Below are positions 36,809-45,651 of a DNA stretch of 64,000 bases, one piece after another. A program made the position numbers and the translations under genes. The notes under the pieces were generated by a model. That model was not told the origin of the DNA and did no database searches. It worked only from the letters and a program-made list of their open reading frames with translations. Each line of letters begins with the position of its first letter. The first letter of the stretch is position 1. Source of the DNA: Shewanella colwelliana ATCC 39565 (GTDB lineage: Bacteria; Pseudomonadota; Gammaproteobacteria; Enterobacterales; Shewanellaceae); contig NZ_JAEC01000006.1 of NCBI RefSeq assembly GCF_000518705.1, positions 186,001 through 250,000 of the forward strand, given 5' to 3'.

Positions 36809-37112
36809 TAACCATCTGCTGACATCAATTCAGGGGTATCCAGATGTTGTCAGTTGTGGATGTTCTAAAAAAGTGTCATTGAGCCGTTTATGTTAGCGAT
36901 TTAATGCGGCGCATTATCAATCTAAGCGCCTGGTGTTAAAGACTCCATCAATTGGAGTCTTTTTGCGTTGTAGTGCTCACAAATTATTTAAGTTTTACTC
37001 AAGCCGGTTGTAGTTTGTATTCCAAAGCTCTGGCTTCCTGATACTATAAGAGCAATATGTTGTGCCATGATATGGATTGATGGTGGCAGGCACTTGTTCT
37101 CAAAGGTAATGA
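36809..37112. other. Intergenic region with terminator; promoter of the hybrid kinase
   Basis: After the terminator at 36938-36964 the stretch to 37112 contains the kinase promoter; the sequence TGATACTATAAGAG near 37038-37051 holds a possible -10. Nothing else seen. Confidence 0.35.
36938..36964 (+). terminator. Terminator of the PIN-PhoH gene
   Basis: AAAGACTCCA (36938-36947), loop, TGGAGTCTTT (36953-36962), T residues. It lies 130 bases after the stop, leaving a long 3' leader. Confidence 0.85.
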
Positions 37113-40100
37113 ATGAAATCGACAGAGCCGGACTTACAGCTTAAGTCTCCCATACAAAAAAACTATAACCGCGCCGTATTTTACACTTACATAGGTGTAA
37201 TTATTATGGCCTTGCTGACGGCGTGGATGTTTTTTGAACGGCAAAAGACCCAGATGATGAGCCAGCGTGAAGAGCTGGTTGAGCGTCATGTATTGCAGAT
37301 TGATTTGTTACTTGAGTCCAGTATTCGCGCGGTAAAGAGTTTACGAAATGTGGCGGTTGACCATTTAAAACTCGGTGAGTTGGTGCGTACTGAACGACTG
37401 CCGCAATATGAGAAATTTAATGAAAGTGGCCAGTTCTTTACCTTAGAACCTAGCTACGCTACCAGTGGTAAGCCCTTTACCAATATGGGGCGCATCACAG
37501 GTGCGGGTTCACTCAACGGCCGCAGTGATAAGTTTTACCAAGAGCTTGAAATGCTGTTCGAATTATCACTCTCATTCCCTGTCGCGACTGAAGCAGCCCC
37601 TAAAGCGTCATCTATCTACTATATCTCCAAACACCGCATGATGTCCTACTACCCATGGCCATCGGATGAACAACGATTTCGTGAAGAACTGCTCAACAAA
37701 AACCAATTTCAGTTAGCCACACCAGCTATGAACCCGCAGCGCAGTGTGTTTTGGAGCCCCGCCTATGTTGAGCCGACAGACAAAGGCTTACTGACCACCT
37801 TAGGTGTTCCCATCTACCTTGAAGATGAGTTTATTGGTTCAATCAATTTAGATATGACGCTCTCTTCCCTGGCAAAACAGATCCGTCTCTACTTTAAGAT
37901 GCCGGGCACAGTGATTCTGCTTGATCAGCAAAACAACATATTGTCTCACAGTGATATCGACACTGGTGACTTTAACCGGGTGTATCACATTAGTCAGAAG
38001 ATCCCGTCAGCGCTGCACTCAGTGCCGGAGTCGGAATTGTTTGATGCCCATGAAGGCATTATGCGCAACGGTTACTATATTCACTCAGTGGCGCTGCAAA
38101 ATGCGCCATGGCGTTTGTTGTATCTGCAAGACGAAAATGAACTGTTTAAAGATTCTTGGGAGAAACTCGAGCTGACCTTCTTGCTGGTGGTTATCGCCCT
38201 GTCAGTCTTGGTGACCATCGTTCATTGGCAGACACGCCGCTCATTTGTGAGCCCTGCTTCGCGACTACTCACTCACTTAGAGGGCTGTTCTCAAGAGCCG
38301 CGCAAACCGCCAGAGAAGATCACTCAAGGATGGGAGCCTTGGTTCCAGTTGGTCAGTCGAATTTTTGAAGAGAACCAGCAATATACCCGTCATCTTGCGG
38401 AGCAGAACCGTCGATTAGACAAGTTGGTGGCCCGCCGTACCGAGCGTTTGAAAGAGACCACCGAGCGGCGCGAGAGAGAGTATGCATTGCTACGTTCGCT
38501 GCTGGACTCTATACCAGAGGCGATTGTCTTTAAGGACAAAGAGGGTAAATATTTAGGGTGTAACAAGTCAGCAGAGCGGATGCTGGGCTATACCGAAAGC
38601 GAGATGATAGGTCAGGACTCTAAAACCATGACCAGCAACGAGCAGTCAGTGCGTATTCGCGCTGAAGATGAGCGCGTATTGTCTGAGCGCACGCCACTTC
38701 GTTATCAAGAGAAAGTTGAGTTGGCGGGTAAACCTGTATTGCTCGATACTCTCAAAATTCCTTTCTATAACCGTCGTGGCGAGCTACTGGGTTTGATTGC
38801 TGTGTGGCGTGATGTAACCCGAGAATATGAGTCAGCTGAACAGCTACGTTTAAGTGAAGAGCGTTATCACTTGGCCATGGATGCGGTAGAAGATGGTCTA
38901 TGGGATTGGTATTTAGACTCAGAGCAGATCATCTGTAATCCGGCTTACTACTCGATGCTCGGCTATAAGAGTAATGAGTTCCCCCCCTTGGTCTCTACTA
39001 TCGATGATCTGATTCATCCAGACGATCGCATTCGGGTCGAAGAGTACCGCGAGCAGTATCTTGCCGATCCTATTGGTGCCTACGATATCGAGTTTAGAAT
39101 GCGCGGCAAGAGTGGCTTGTATCACTGGGTGCTTAGTCGGGGCCGGGTGGTGGAATTCACCAGTGATAATCAGCCTAAACGTATGGTGGGAACTCACAAA
39201 GATATTACTCGACATAAGAGTAACGAAGTGGCGCTACTTGAGGCTAAACAGGATGCGGAATCCGCTAACCTGTATAAGAGTGAGTTTTTGGCCTACATGA
39301 GCCATGAAATCCGTACCCCCATGAATGCCATTATCGGTATGGTGCAGTTGGCACAGCGTACCTCGCTGACACCACAGCAAGCCGATTATCTCGATAAAGC
39401 GGGATTCTCTGCGCAATCACTGCTACGCATTATCAACGATATCCTTGATTTCTCTAAAATCGAGGCGGGCAAGCTAGAGCTTGAGCGAGTCGCCTTCCCA
39501 CTAGACAAAGTCTTAGACCACGCGCTTGACCTCAATGCGCTTAAGGCGCAAGAAAAAGGGGTTGAACTGCTTTTGTATGCGCCAGTGACTGCAGGATTGA
39601 TCCTCGAAGGCGATCCGCTGCGTTTAGGGCAAGTGCTGATTAATATGCTCAGCAATGCGGTGAAGTTCACCAAGACGGGTGAGATTGAACTAGGTTGTGA
39701 AGACGTGGGAGAGCGAGATCATCGTATCACTCTCAAGTTCTGGGTACGCGACACTGGAATCGGTATCAGTAAAGAGCAGCAAGAGAGTTTATTTGATGCC
39801 TTTGCACAGGCCGACGGCTCCACCACGCGCAACTATGGTGGCACGGGACTTGGGCTGTCAATCAGTAAGCATCTCGTCTCGATGATGGGTGGCACCATGC
39901 AGGTAGAGAGTGAAATGGGCGTTGGTAGTACGTTCAGTTTCACCATCAGTTTTGAAATTGCCGAAGAAGCGAAGGTGAAGCCTTTAGTTGTACCAGAAGG
40001 CATGGGTAACCTGAGCACTTTAGTGGTTGACGATAATCCCACGGCGTTACAGATATATTCGACCGCAATGCGTGACTTCCACTTCGATGTGGATACGGCG

Positions 40101-40820
40101 TCAACTGGCGCCGAAGCCCTCTATAAGCTTGAGCGTCGTCCGGTTGATCTACTCTTGCTTGACTGGATGATGCCAGAGATGGATGGGGTTGAGGTGATAA
40201 AGCAGCTGGATCTGATGGTGGCCGATGGCCGTATCAGTAAGCGGCCGGTGATCATTATGATGACAGCCTATGCATCTGAGCCGCTAAAAGAAGATCTCGA
40301 TGATTTAGCCATTTATGCCATGTTGCAAAAACCATTTAAAGCATCGGCCCTGTTCGATGAGATTATCTCTGCCTTTGTCGACCAACCTAAGCTTAATCCT
40401 GCTATTGAGCTGGCAAAAGAGCCGGTTAAAGAGCGTGATAGTCAAGTATCGGGTTTGATTCTACTGGTTGAAGATAACTTTATTAATCAGCAAGTAGCGA
40501 CAGAGTTGCTCAAGAGTGCTGGCTATGAAGTTGACGTGGCGGAAAATGGTCAAATTGCGTTAGATATGGTCGACAGCAAACCTTATGACGCGGTATTGAT
40601 GGATATTCAGATGCCAGTGATGGACGGATTAACCGCCACCAAAGCGCTGCGAGAACGATACTCACAGCAGGAGCTTCCTGTCATTGCCATGACAGCGCAT
40701 GCCATGTCCGGCGACAGAGAAAAGAGCCTAGCGGCAGGTATGAATGCCCATATTACTAAACCAATAGTACTTAATGAGTTGTTCGATACACTGACGCATT
40801 GGATTAATCAAAACCCATAG
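37113..40820 (+). CDS. Hybrid sensor histidine kinase with two receivers
   Basis: 1235 residues. Order: TM helix (about 24-42), periplasmic Cache-like sensor (about 60-335), second TM (about 350-370), two PAS domains (about 460-580 and 587-705), HisKA with phospho-acceptor His in MSHEIRTPMNAIIGM (about 729-743), HATPase with DTGIGIS and GGTGLGLSIS, then receiver 1 (LVVDDNP, LLLDWMMPEMDG) and receiver 2 (LLVEDNF, VLMDIQMPVMDG, ITKP). Both receivers keep the Asp and Lys. No HPt domain or cognate regulator is adjacent, so the phosphorelay partner is elsewhere. The signal is unknown. Confidence 0.94.
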   Translation: MKSTEPDLQLKSPIQKNYNRAVFYTYIGVIIMALLTAWMFFERQKTQMMSQREELVERHVLQIDLLLESSIRAVKSLRNVAVDHLKLGELVRTERLPQYEKFNESGQFFTLEPSYATSGKPFTNMGRITGAGSLNGRSDKFYQELEMLFELSLSFPVATEAAPKASSIYYISKHRMMSYYPWPSDEQRFREELLNKNQFQLATPAMNPQRSVFWSPAYVEPTDKGLLTTLGVPIYLEDEFIGSINLDMTLSSLAKQIRLYFKMPGTVILLDQQNNILSHSDIDTGDFNRVYHISQKIPSALHSVPESELFDAHEGIMRNGYYIHSVALQNAPWRLLYLQDENELFKDSWEKLELTFLLVVIALSVLVTIVHWQTRRSFVSPASRLLTHLEGCSQEPRKPPEKITQGWEPWFQLVSRIFEENQQYTRHLAEQNRRLDKLVARRTERLKETTERREREYALLRSLLDSIPEAIVFKDKEGKYLGCNKSAERMLGYTESEMIGQDSKTMTSNEQSVRIRAEDERVLSERTPLRYQEKVELAGKPVLLDTLKIPFYNRRGELLGLIAVWRDVTREYESAEQLRLSEERYHLAMDAVEDGLWDWYLDSEQIICNPAYYSMLGYKSNEFPPLVSTIDDLIHPDDRIRVEEYREQYLADPIGAYDIEFRMRGKSGLYHWVLSRGRVVEFTSDNQPKRMVGTHKDITRHKSNEVALLEAKQDAESANLYKSEFLAYMSHEIRTPMNAIIGMVQLAQRTSLTPQQADYLDKAGFSAQSLLRIINDILDFSKIEAGKLELERVAFPLDKVLDHALDLNALKAQEKGVELLLYAPVTAGLILEGDPLRLGQVLINMLSNAVKFTKTGEIELGCEDVGERDHRITLKFWVRDTGIGISKEQQESLFDAFAQADGSTTRNYGGTGLGLSISKHLVSMMGGTMQVESEMGVGSTFSFTISFEIAEEAKVKPLVVPEGMGNLSTLVVDDNPTALQIYSTAMRDFHFDVDTASTGAEALYKLERRPVDLLLLDWMMPEMDGVEVIKQLDLMVADGRISKRPVIIMMTAYASEPLKEDLDDLAIYAMLQKPFKASALFDEIISAFVDQPKLNPAIELAKEPVKERDSQVSGLILLVEDNFINQQVATELLKSAGYEVDVAENGQIALDMVDSKPYDAVLMDIQMPVMDGLTATKALRERYSQQELPVIAMTAHAMSGDREKSLAAGMNAHITKPIVLNELFDTLTHWINQNP

Positions 40821-40837
40821 TCAACAGCTCACTATTT

Positions 40838-40859
40838 AAGGGAGCTTTGGCTCCCTTTT
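40838..40859 (+). terminator. Terminator of the hybrid kinase gene
   Basis: AAGGGAGC (40838-40845), TTTG, GCTCCCTT (40850-40857), T residues. The following 280 bases to the metalloprotease start contain no gene. Confidence 0.85.
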
Positions 40860-41141
40860 GTTATCCACTCCTCTGCAACAAGTATCCCTTGATCACCTGC
40901 TAATGTGGCGGGTTTGGCATTGCACCCAAAGCATCATACTCACACCTTTATACTGATGCGTATAAGCCAAAGCCTCTTAAATGCAGGCTTTGAGCGTTAT
41001 CCAACCGAACAAATATACTTTCTACAATAGAGGGTAATGCTTGAAATATTTGCACTTGAGGCAAGGAAAATAACTGTTAAGCTAGGCATTGCACACAGGC
41101 AAATAAAAATTCACAACTAAATGCCAAGATTAGGAGCATGC

Positions 41142-43544
41142 ATGAAACCCTCTACGATAGCGCTGGCCATCGCATTAGCCATCACTCCAGCCGTCAACGC
41201 CGTGGCTGCCACCGATAACAGTAGCAAAATCGTCAAAGCCAGCCAGATCGCCGAAGGGTTTATCAATCTCTTTTATGAAAAACAGTCTGGTGACTTGTAC
41301 CTCGAAGCCAATCGTTTAAATCAGCCTTTTTTGCTACTGACCAGTTTGCCCCATGGCGTGGGCTCTAATGATATCGGGCTAGACCGTGGCCAATTGGGGT
41401 TCACCCGTATGGTGCAGTTTGAACGCCATGGTCCATACCTCATTTTAAAGCAGCTTAATACCGATTATCGGGCCAGCACAGATAATGCTGCCGAACAGCG
41501 CGCCGTCAAAGAGGCCTTTGCCGAGTCCGTGTTGTGGCGGGGAAAAATCACTCCTGGTAAGCGCGCGTTGGTATCCATTAATGATTTAGTCGTCAATGAT
41601 CTGCACGGCATTAGTGATGTGCTCGAACAAACCAAGCAGGGCAGCTATCGTCTCGATAAAGAGAAGTCATTGATTCTGCCTGAAGGAGTAAAGTCGTTTG
41701 AGCGCAATAGCGATGTCGATGTGTTACTCACCTTCAACGCCGCGAAATCGGGTGAGCAAGTGGCGCAAGTCACCCCCGATGGTAAACATCTGTCACTGCG
41801 GTTGCGTTACTCCTTTATTGCCCTGCCAGACACAGATTTTAAAGCACGGCCTTATCACCCCATGAGTGGTTACCTGTCCGATGACTATCTCGATTATGGC
41901 ACTGAGGTGAATCAAGATATCGTTAAGCGACACCTGCTGCGTCATCGTCTCGAGAAAGTCACTCCGGAGGACGCGCCATCAGAGGTGGTTAAGCCCATTA
42001 TCTATTACCTCGATCCCGGTGTGCCAGAGCCTATTCGCACTGCACTACTCGAAGGGGCTCGTTGGTGGGAAGCAGCCTTTACTGAGGCGGGCTTCATCAA
42101 TGGTTTCAAGGTGGAGTTATTACCTGAAGACGCCGACCCACAAGATATTCGCTATAACGTGATTCAGTGGGTGCATCGTGCGACTCGTGGCTGGTCTTAT
42201 GGCAGTGCCATTGCAGACCCGCGAACCGGTGAAATTATCAAAGGTCACGTGACTTTAGGTAGTCAACGCGTTCGGCAAGATCACCTTATTGCTCGCGGCC
42301 TTACCGCAGGTTGGGAAGATAGAGCTGCCGCTGAGGAGGCGTCAATGGCTTTATCATTAGCGCGAATTCGTCAGTTATCGGCCCACGAGGTCGGGCACAC
42401 CTTAGGTTTAGATCATAATTTTGCCGCATCAAGCAATCAAAATTCATCGGTGATGGATTACCCTCACCCTAAAGTGACACTCAATGGCGATAACATCGAT
42501 ATCTCAGTGCCTTATGATGAAGGTATCGGGGTGTGGGATAAGTTCGCCGTCGCCTATGGTTATGGCCAGTGGAGTGAAACGAGCCAAGCGGTAAAACAGG
42601 CTCAACTGATGCAAGAGGCCGAAGCTCAGGGGTTACGCTTTATTGGTGAAGCCGACTCGCGCTCTCCGGGAGCTAGCCATGCCTACGCCAGCCTGTGGGA
42701 TAACGGTAGCGATCCCGTGGTAGAGCTTAATCGTTTAGCGCAAGTGCGCGGAGTCGCGATTAGCCAGTTTTCAGCCCGTGCACTGCTTGCCGATCAACCC
42801 GTTGCTGAACTCAGTGATGCCTTTGTGCCTATCTATCTGCTCAATCGCTATCAAATTACCGCTGCGGCGAAGTTTATCGGTGGTACCGATTATAGTTATG
42901 CTGAGGGTGTCGCAGGGCATAGCTGGCATTATCTGGCACCCGAGTTACAACAGGGCGCGCTAGACAGTTTGTTGGCCACCTTAGCGCCCAGTGCCCTGAC
43001 AATCCCTACTGAGCTACTCGACGCCTTAGTGCCTAAAGCGGGTAATTATCAGGCAACGCGTGAAAGCTTCGATTCATCATTGGGGGTGATCACCGACCCA
43101 CTAGGCATGGCTGAGGTGTTAAGTCGTCACACCGTTAAACAGCTACTGACTCCACAGCGGCTCAACCGAGTTAATCAAGGTTTCTTGTTCGATAAGGAGC
43201 AGCTTTCTGTGGTGAGCTTAGTGAACAAGTTGATGGCTGCGACACTCTATAGTGATATTCCCAATGGCAGTGAGCTTGGTGTGTGGATGCGGGTTAATGC
43301 TGTAGTGCTTGATGAGTTACTGGCTAGCTATCACAGTGACACGGTGACGTCTGAAGTTAAGGCGCAGCTGTTTGACCGTATCAACTACGCGCAGAAACAG
43401 TTGAGCCGCAAAGTTAAACGCAGCAGCGCCTATGAAGCGGCGCATTTTGAATGGCTCAGGCATTCACTAGAGAAGGGGCTTAGTGACAGCAAGGTTAAGC
43501 TGATTCAAACACCGTTAACCATGCCGCCAGGTTCACCTATTTAA
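41142..43544 (+). CDS. Secreted zinc-dependent metalloprotease (DUF5117/DUF5118 type)
   Basis: 800 residues from MKPSTIALAIALAITPAVNAVAA; ATG after TTAGGAGCATGC, not the ATG at 41121. Signal peptide, then a long N-terminal domain (GFINLFYEKQSGDLYLEA, FLLLTSLPHGVGSNDIGLDRGQ) typical of DUF5117, then the active-site HEVGHTLGLDHN (about residues 415-426, HExxHxxGxxH) and Met-turn-like SSVMDYPHP. The zinc ligands and Glu are intact. Export to the periplasm or outside is expected. Substrate unknown. Confidence 0.9.
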   Translation: MKPSTIALAIALAITPAVNAVAATDNSSKIVKASQIAEGFINLFYEKQSGDLYLEANRLNQPFLLLTSLPHGVGSNDIGLDRGQLGFTRMVQFERHGPYLILKQLNTDYRASTDNAAEQRAVKEAFAESVLWRGKITPGKRALVSINDLVVNDLHGISDVLEQTKQGSYRLDKEKSLILPEGVKSFERNSDVDVLLTFNAAKSGEQVAQVTPDGKHLSLRLRYSFIALPDTDFKARPYHPMSGYLSDDYLDYGTEVNQDIVKRHLLRHRLEKVTPEDAPSEVVKPIIYYLDPGVPEPIRTALLEGARWWEAAFTEAGFINGFKVELLPEDADPQDIRYNVIQWVHRATRGWSYGSAIADPRTGEIIKGHVTLGSQRVRQDHLIARGLTAGWEDRAAAEEASMALSLARIRQLSAHEVGHTLGLDHNFAASSNQNSSVMDYPHPKVTLNGDNIDISVPYDEGIGVWDKFAVAYGYGQWSETSQAVKQAQLMQEAEAQGLRFIGEADSRSPGASHAYASLWDNGSDPVVELNRLAQVRGVAISQFSARALLADQPVAELSDAFVPIYLLNRYQITAAAKFIGGTDYSYAEGVAGHSWHYLAPELQQGALDSLLATLAPSALTIPTELLDALVPKAGNYQATRESFDSSLGVITDPLGMAEVLSRHTVKQLLTPQRLNRVNQGFLFDKEQLSVVSLVNKLMAATLYSDIPNGSELGVWMRVNAVVLDELLASYHSDTVTSEVKAQLFDRINYAQKQLSRKVKRSSAYEAAHFEWLRHSLEKGLSDSKVKLIQTPLTMPPGSPI

Positions 43545-43550
43545 CCCATT

Positions 43551-43588
43551 AAAGCCCCTGTGATACGGTTAGTTATTACAGGGGCTTT
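43551..43588 (+). terminator. Terminator of the metalloprotease gene
   Basis: AAAGCCCCTGT (43551-43561) pairs with ACAGGGGCTTT (43578-43588), followed by a T. Also ahead of the convergent gene at 43603. Confidence 0.88.
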
Positions 43589-43602
43589 TCAATGTTTTTC
43601 TC

Positions 43603-44148
43603 TTAGAGAAACTGCACCGAATTAAGAAAGTTCTTCGCGGTCTTCTCTTCACGTTCAGATTGATAACCCGCCATAAGTACCAATAGATGCTCATCAACGA
43701 TATAGATATGCTGGATAAGATTTATCTGTTGTGGTTCTAGCTTCATGACTAGCTGATAACCGCGCATGCCATCGGTGTTGATGTAGCCGCGGTCGATGAT
43801 GCTCTCTTCTGTCATCGCATTTAGGCCGCCAAATGTGTTTCCTACTGGGCTGTATTTCTCAATCTCATAGGGAAGGAACTCTAAATCCTCCGCTTCGAAA
43901 CGATCCATGCTTGAGTGGTATGACATAACAAGCATGGTCAGCGAGTTATCTCGGTGGTGCTGACTATCGAGTAGCTCAAAATCAACTTGATTATTCTGAG
44001 TTCGTGATACCTTAGGCGCTGGCAAAATATCGAGTCTCACAGGGACAGAGGTGAGTCGATATTCCTCTAACGGGAATGCGGCGAACCAATGTTGGTAGCC
44101 AAAATAGCAGGCGATCATTATCACGCCGAGTTTAAACAGGTTAGCCAT
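43603..44148 (-). CDS. Membrane-anchored protein of unknown function
   Basis: 181 residues from MANLFKLGVIMIACYFGYQHWF; ATG after AAGGAAATTG, so the open frame reaching 44268 is shortened. One N-terminal helix, then an extracytoplasmic domain with VPVRLDILPAPKVSRTQNN, LVMSYHSSMDRFEAEDLEF and HIYIVDEHLLVLMAGYQS. No family recognised. Convergent with the metalloprotease gene. Confidence 0.6.
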   Translation of the reverse strand: MANLFKLGVIMIACYFGYQHWFAAFPLEEYRLTSVPVRLDILPAPKVSRTQNNQVDFELLDSQHHRDNSLTMLVMSYHSSMDRFEAEDLEFLPYEIEKYSPVGNTFGGLNAMTEESIIDRGYINTDGMRGYQLVMKLEPQQINLIQHIYIVDEHLLVLMAGYQSEREEKTAKNFLNSVQFL

Positions 44149-44411
44149 ATCAATTTCCTTATTTAATCCCTCTTTATGAGTTGAGAGGGACTCATCCTTA
44201 AGTGTGCCACGGTCTAAACAGTCCGCGATGTTGCCATTGGTATTACCCATGGGCGTCTGATTTATCAATTACTGATTACAGTTACCAAAGCCAATGCCGT
44301 CGGTCGAAAATGTATCAATTTGCATAGATTTGTGTGATCGCGTTCATAAAAATGGGTGGTTAAGGTAATATACTTGTTAACTTAATGTGGTCAATAAGAT
44401 TGGAGTACATG

Positions 44412-44717
44412 ATGAAATTGTTAGCCAGCGCGACCCTAGTGATAGCCTCTCTGTTATTATCCCCTGCAGCCCTTGCCGAAAGGCCTGATTTTTCTAAAAC
44501 CGTTGCAGCACAATCCGATTATCGATTTGCCGATAATCAACCGATAAAGAAAAATTATATTGTGCAGCGCACCACCCGCCATGATTTCTCTAAGACAACC
44601 GCTGCTAATCGCCAGTATGACTTTAGCTACAATAACGCTAGTCCCCATTGTTCAGACAATGCCGTTTCAACTCAGCATGATTTTTCTAAAACGGTTGCGG
44701 CGAGCCGCCCCAGCTAA
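44412..44717 (+). CDS. Small secreted protein with three DFSKT repeats
   Basis: 101 residues, ATG at 44412 six bases after GGAG (44409 is also possible). Signal peptide ends SPAALA-ERP. The mature part contains the motif DFSKT(V/T)AA three times: RPDFSKTVAAQ, RHDFSKTTAAN and QHDFSKTVAAS, separated by Tyr/Asn-rich linkers, with one cysteine in the linker SPHCSDN. No family recognised. The repeats look functional rather than random, since residues around them differ. Could be a periplasmic or surface binding peptide. Confidence 0.6.
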   Translation: MKLLASATLVIASLLLSPAALAERPDFSKTVAAQSDYRFADNQPIKKNYIVQRTTRHDFSKTTAANRQYDFSYNNASPHCSDNAVSTQHDFSKTVAASRPS

Positions 44718-44737
44718 CCGCATTGATTGATGAACGC

Positions 44738-44764
44738 AGCAAAGGGAGCATCGGCTCCTTTGCT
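44738..44764. terminator. Hairpin between convergent small genes
   Basis: AGCAAAGG-AGC arm (44738-44749, with one extra G) and GCTCCTTTGCT arm (44754-44764). No U-tract after it on the plus strand; weak terminator, and the 3' end overlaps the stop of the minus-strand gene. Confidence 0.5.
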
Positions 44765-45116
44765 AGCTAGCTTGCGCAATATCCAACTGTTTGCCAATAC
44801 GGTAGGCATCAATAATTCCCACCACCCAACCGGCGATAAACGCTAGGGTTGCCAAATTGATTAGCAGGCCACTATCGCCTGGCGGCACTTGACTTATCTG
44901 CTGATAGATCACATTAAAATCTAACGGAATTTCGCCTGATAGAATGCGATCAGAGATAGCTTGCGCTCGCTCAACCGCTTTATAAAGTAGATAGACCAAA
45001 CCCGATAAACTTAAAAATGAGATAAGCGTACCCGTGTTATAGCGTTTGAGGTAAAAGTGACCACTGCCGGGGCAGACCAGCGCCGACATCAGTGCGGCGG
45101 TAACGGCTTTATTCAT
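44763..45116 (-). CDS. Small membrane protein, TM2-like N-terminus
   Basis: 117 residues. The N-terminus ALMSALVCPGSGHFYLKRYNTGTLI has the P-G-x-GxxYL pattern seen in TM2/DUF5683-like membrane proteins, with two or three hydrophobic segments and a polar loop (ERAQAISDRILSGEIPLDF) between. C-terminal WVVGIIDAYRIGKQ is also typical. Function unknown. Upstream, 41 bases away on the same strand, lies a small periplasmic protein gene. Confidence 0.65.
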   Translation of the reverse strand: MNKAVTAALMSALVCPGSGHFYLKRYNTGTLISFLSLSGLVYLLYKAVERAQAISDRILSGEIPLDFNVIYQQISQVPPGDSGLLINLATLAFIAGWVVGIIDAYRIGKQLDIAQAS

Positions 45117-45157
45117 GCTGCTCTCTTTATTTCGGTCCGTTGCATTAAGGTGGTTGA

Positions 45158-45484
45158 TTACTCTAAGTCGATACGACGAAGTGCGGTATGTAGATGTTTG
45201 GCTTTAACAATCAGTTGTGGTTCGGCCTGAGCGCCCTGTGCTGCCAGTTGGCTTTCGACCCCAGCCAGCTCCTGTACTAACCAGCCGCGAATCATCACAT
45301 AATAGCGCGAATCGGTGCCATAGTTAGCAATAACCTCAACCGATTTAGCTGAAGGGGAGTCGATGGCGACTGCTAGCGATTGCACCATAGCGCCTATCTG
45401 CTGTTGGGTACTTTGCTCCTCATGCTCTGTTGCATGGGCGATACTACTAACTAAGGCTAAGAGTAATATTAAGGTCGCTTTCAT
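45158..45484 (-). CDS. Small periplasmic protein, unknown
   Basis: 108 residues; ATG after GAGGAGCC. Signal peptide ends AHA-TEH. The mature protein is helical and contains SLAVAIDSPSAKSVEVIANYGTDSRYYVMIRGWLVQELAG. No family recognised. Possibly co-transcribed with the TM2-like gene downstream. Confidence 0.6.
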   Translation of the reverse strand: MKATLILLLALVSSIAHATEHEEQSTQQQIGAMVQSLAVAIDSPSAKSVEVIANYGTDSRYYVMIRGWLVQELAGVESQLAAQGAQAEPQLIVKAKHLHTALRRIDLE

Positions 45485-45607
45485 TTTGGCTCCTCATTTG
45501 TGCTCTTTTTCTACTTGATGAGCAAAATGTATCGCAAAGCGACGAGCTAAGATAGTCGTAATCATGACAAGGATTTTTACAGCAGTGGCTAAGCAGTAAT
45601 AATGTAA

Positions 45608-45629
45608 GCCCAGCTCAAGAGAGCTGGGC
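45608..45629 (-). terminator. Hairpin downstream of the RND operon
   Basis: GCCCAGCTC (45608-45616), AAGA, GAGCTGGGC (45621-45629): a perfect nine-base stem. The minus-strand U-tract is weak. Confidence 0.65.
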
Positions 45630-45651
45630 GCGCCGGGAAGCGAGTTTCGGA

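Noticed and set aside
38156..38368. Alternative frame in the hybrid kinase gene
   Set aside because: Inside a clearly conserved histidine-kinase gene; no independent evidence.
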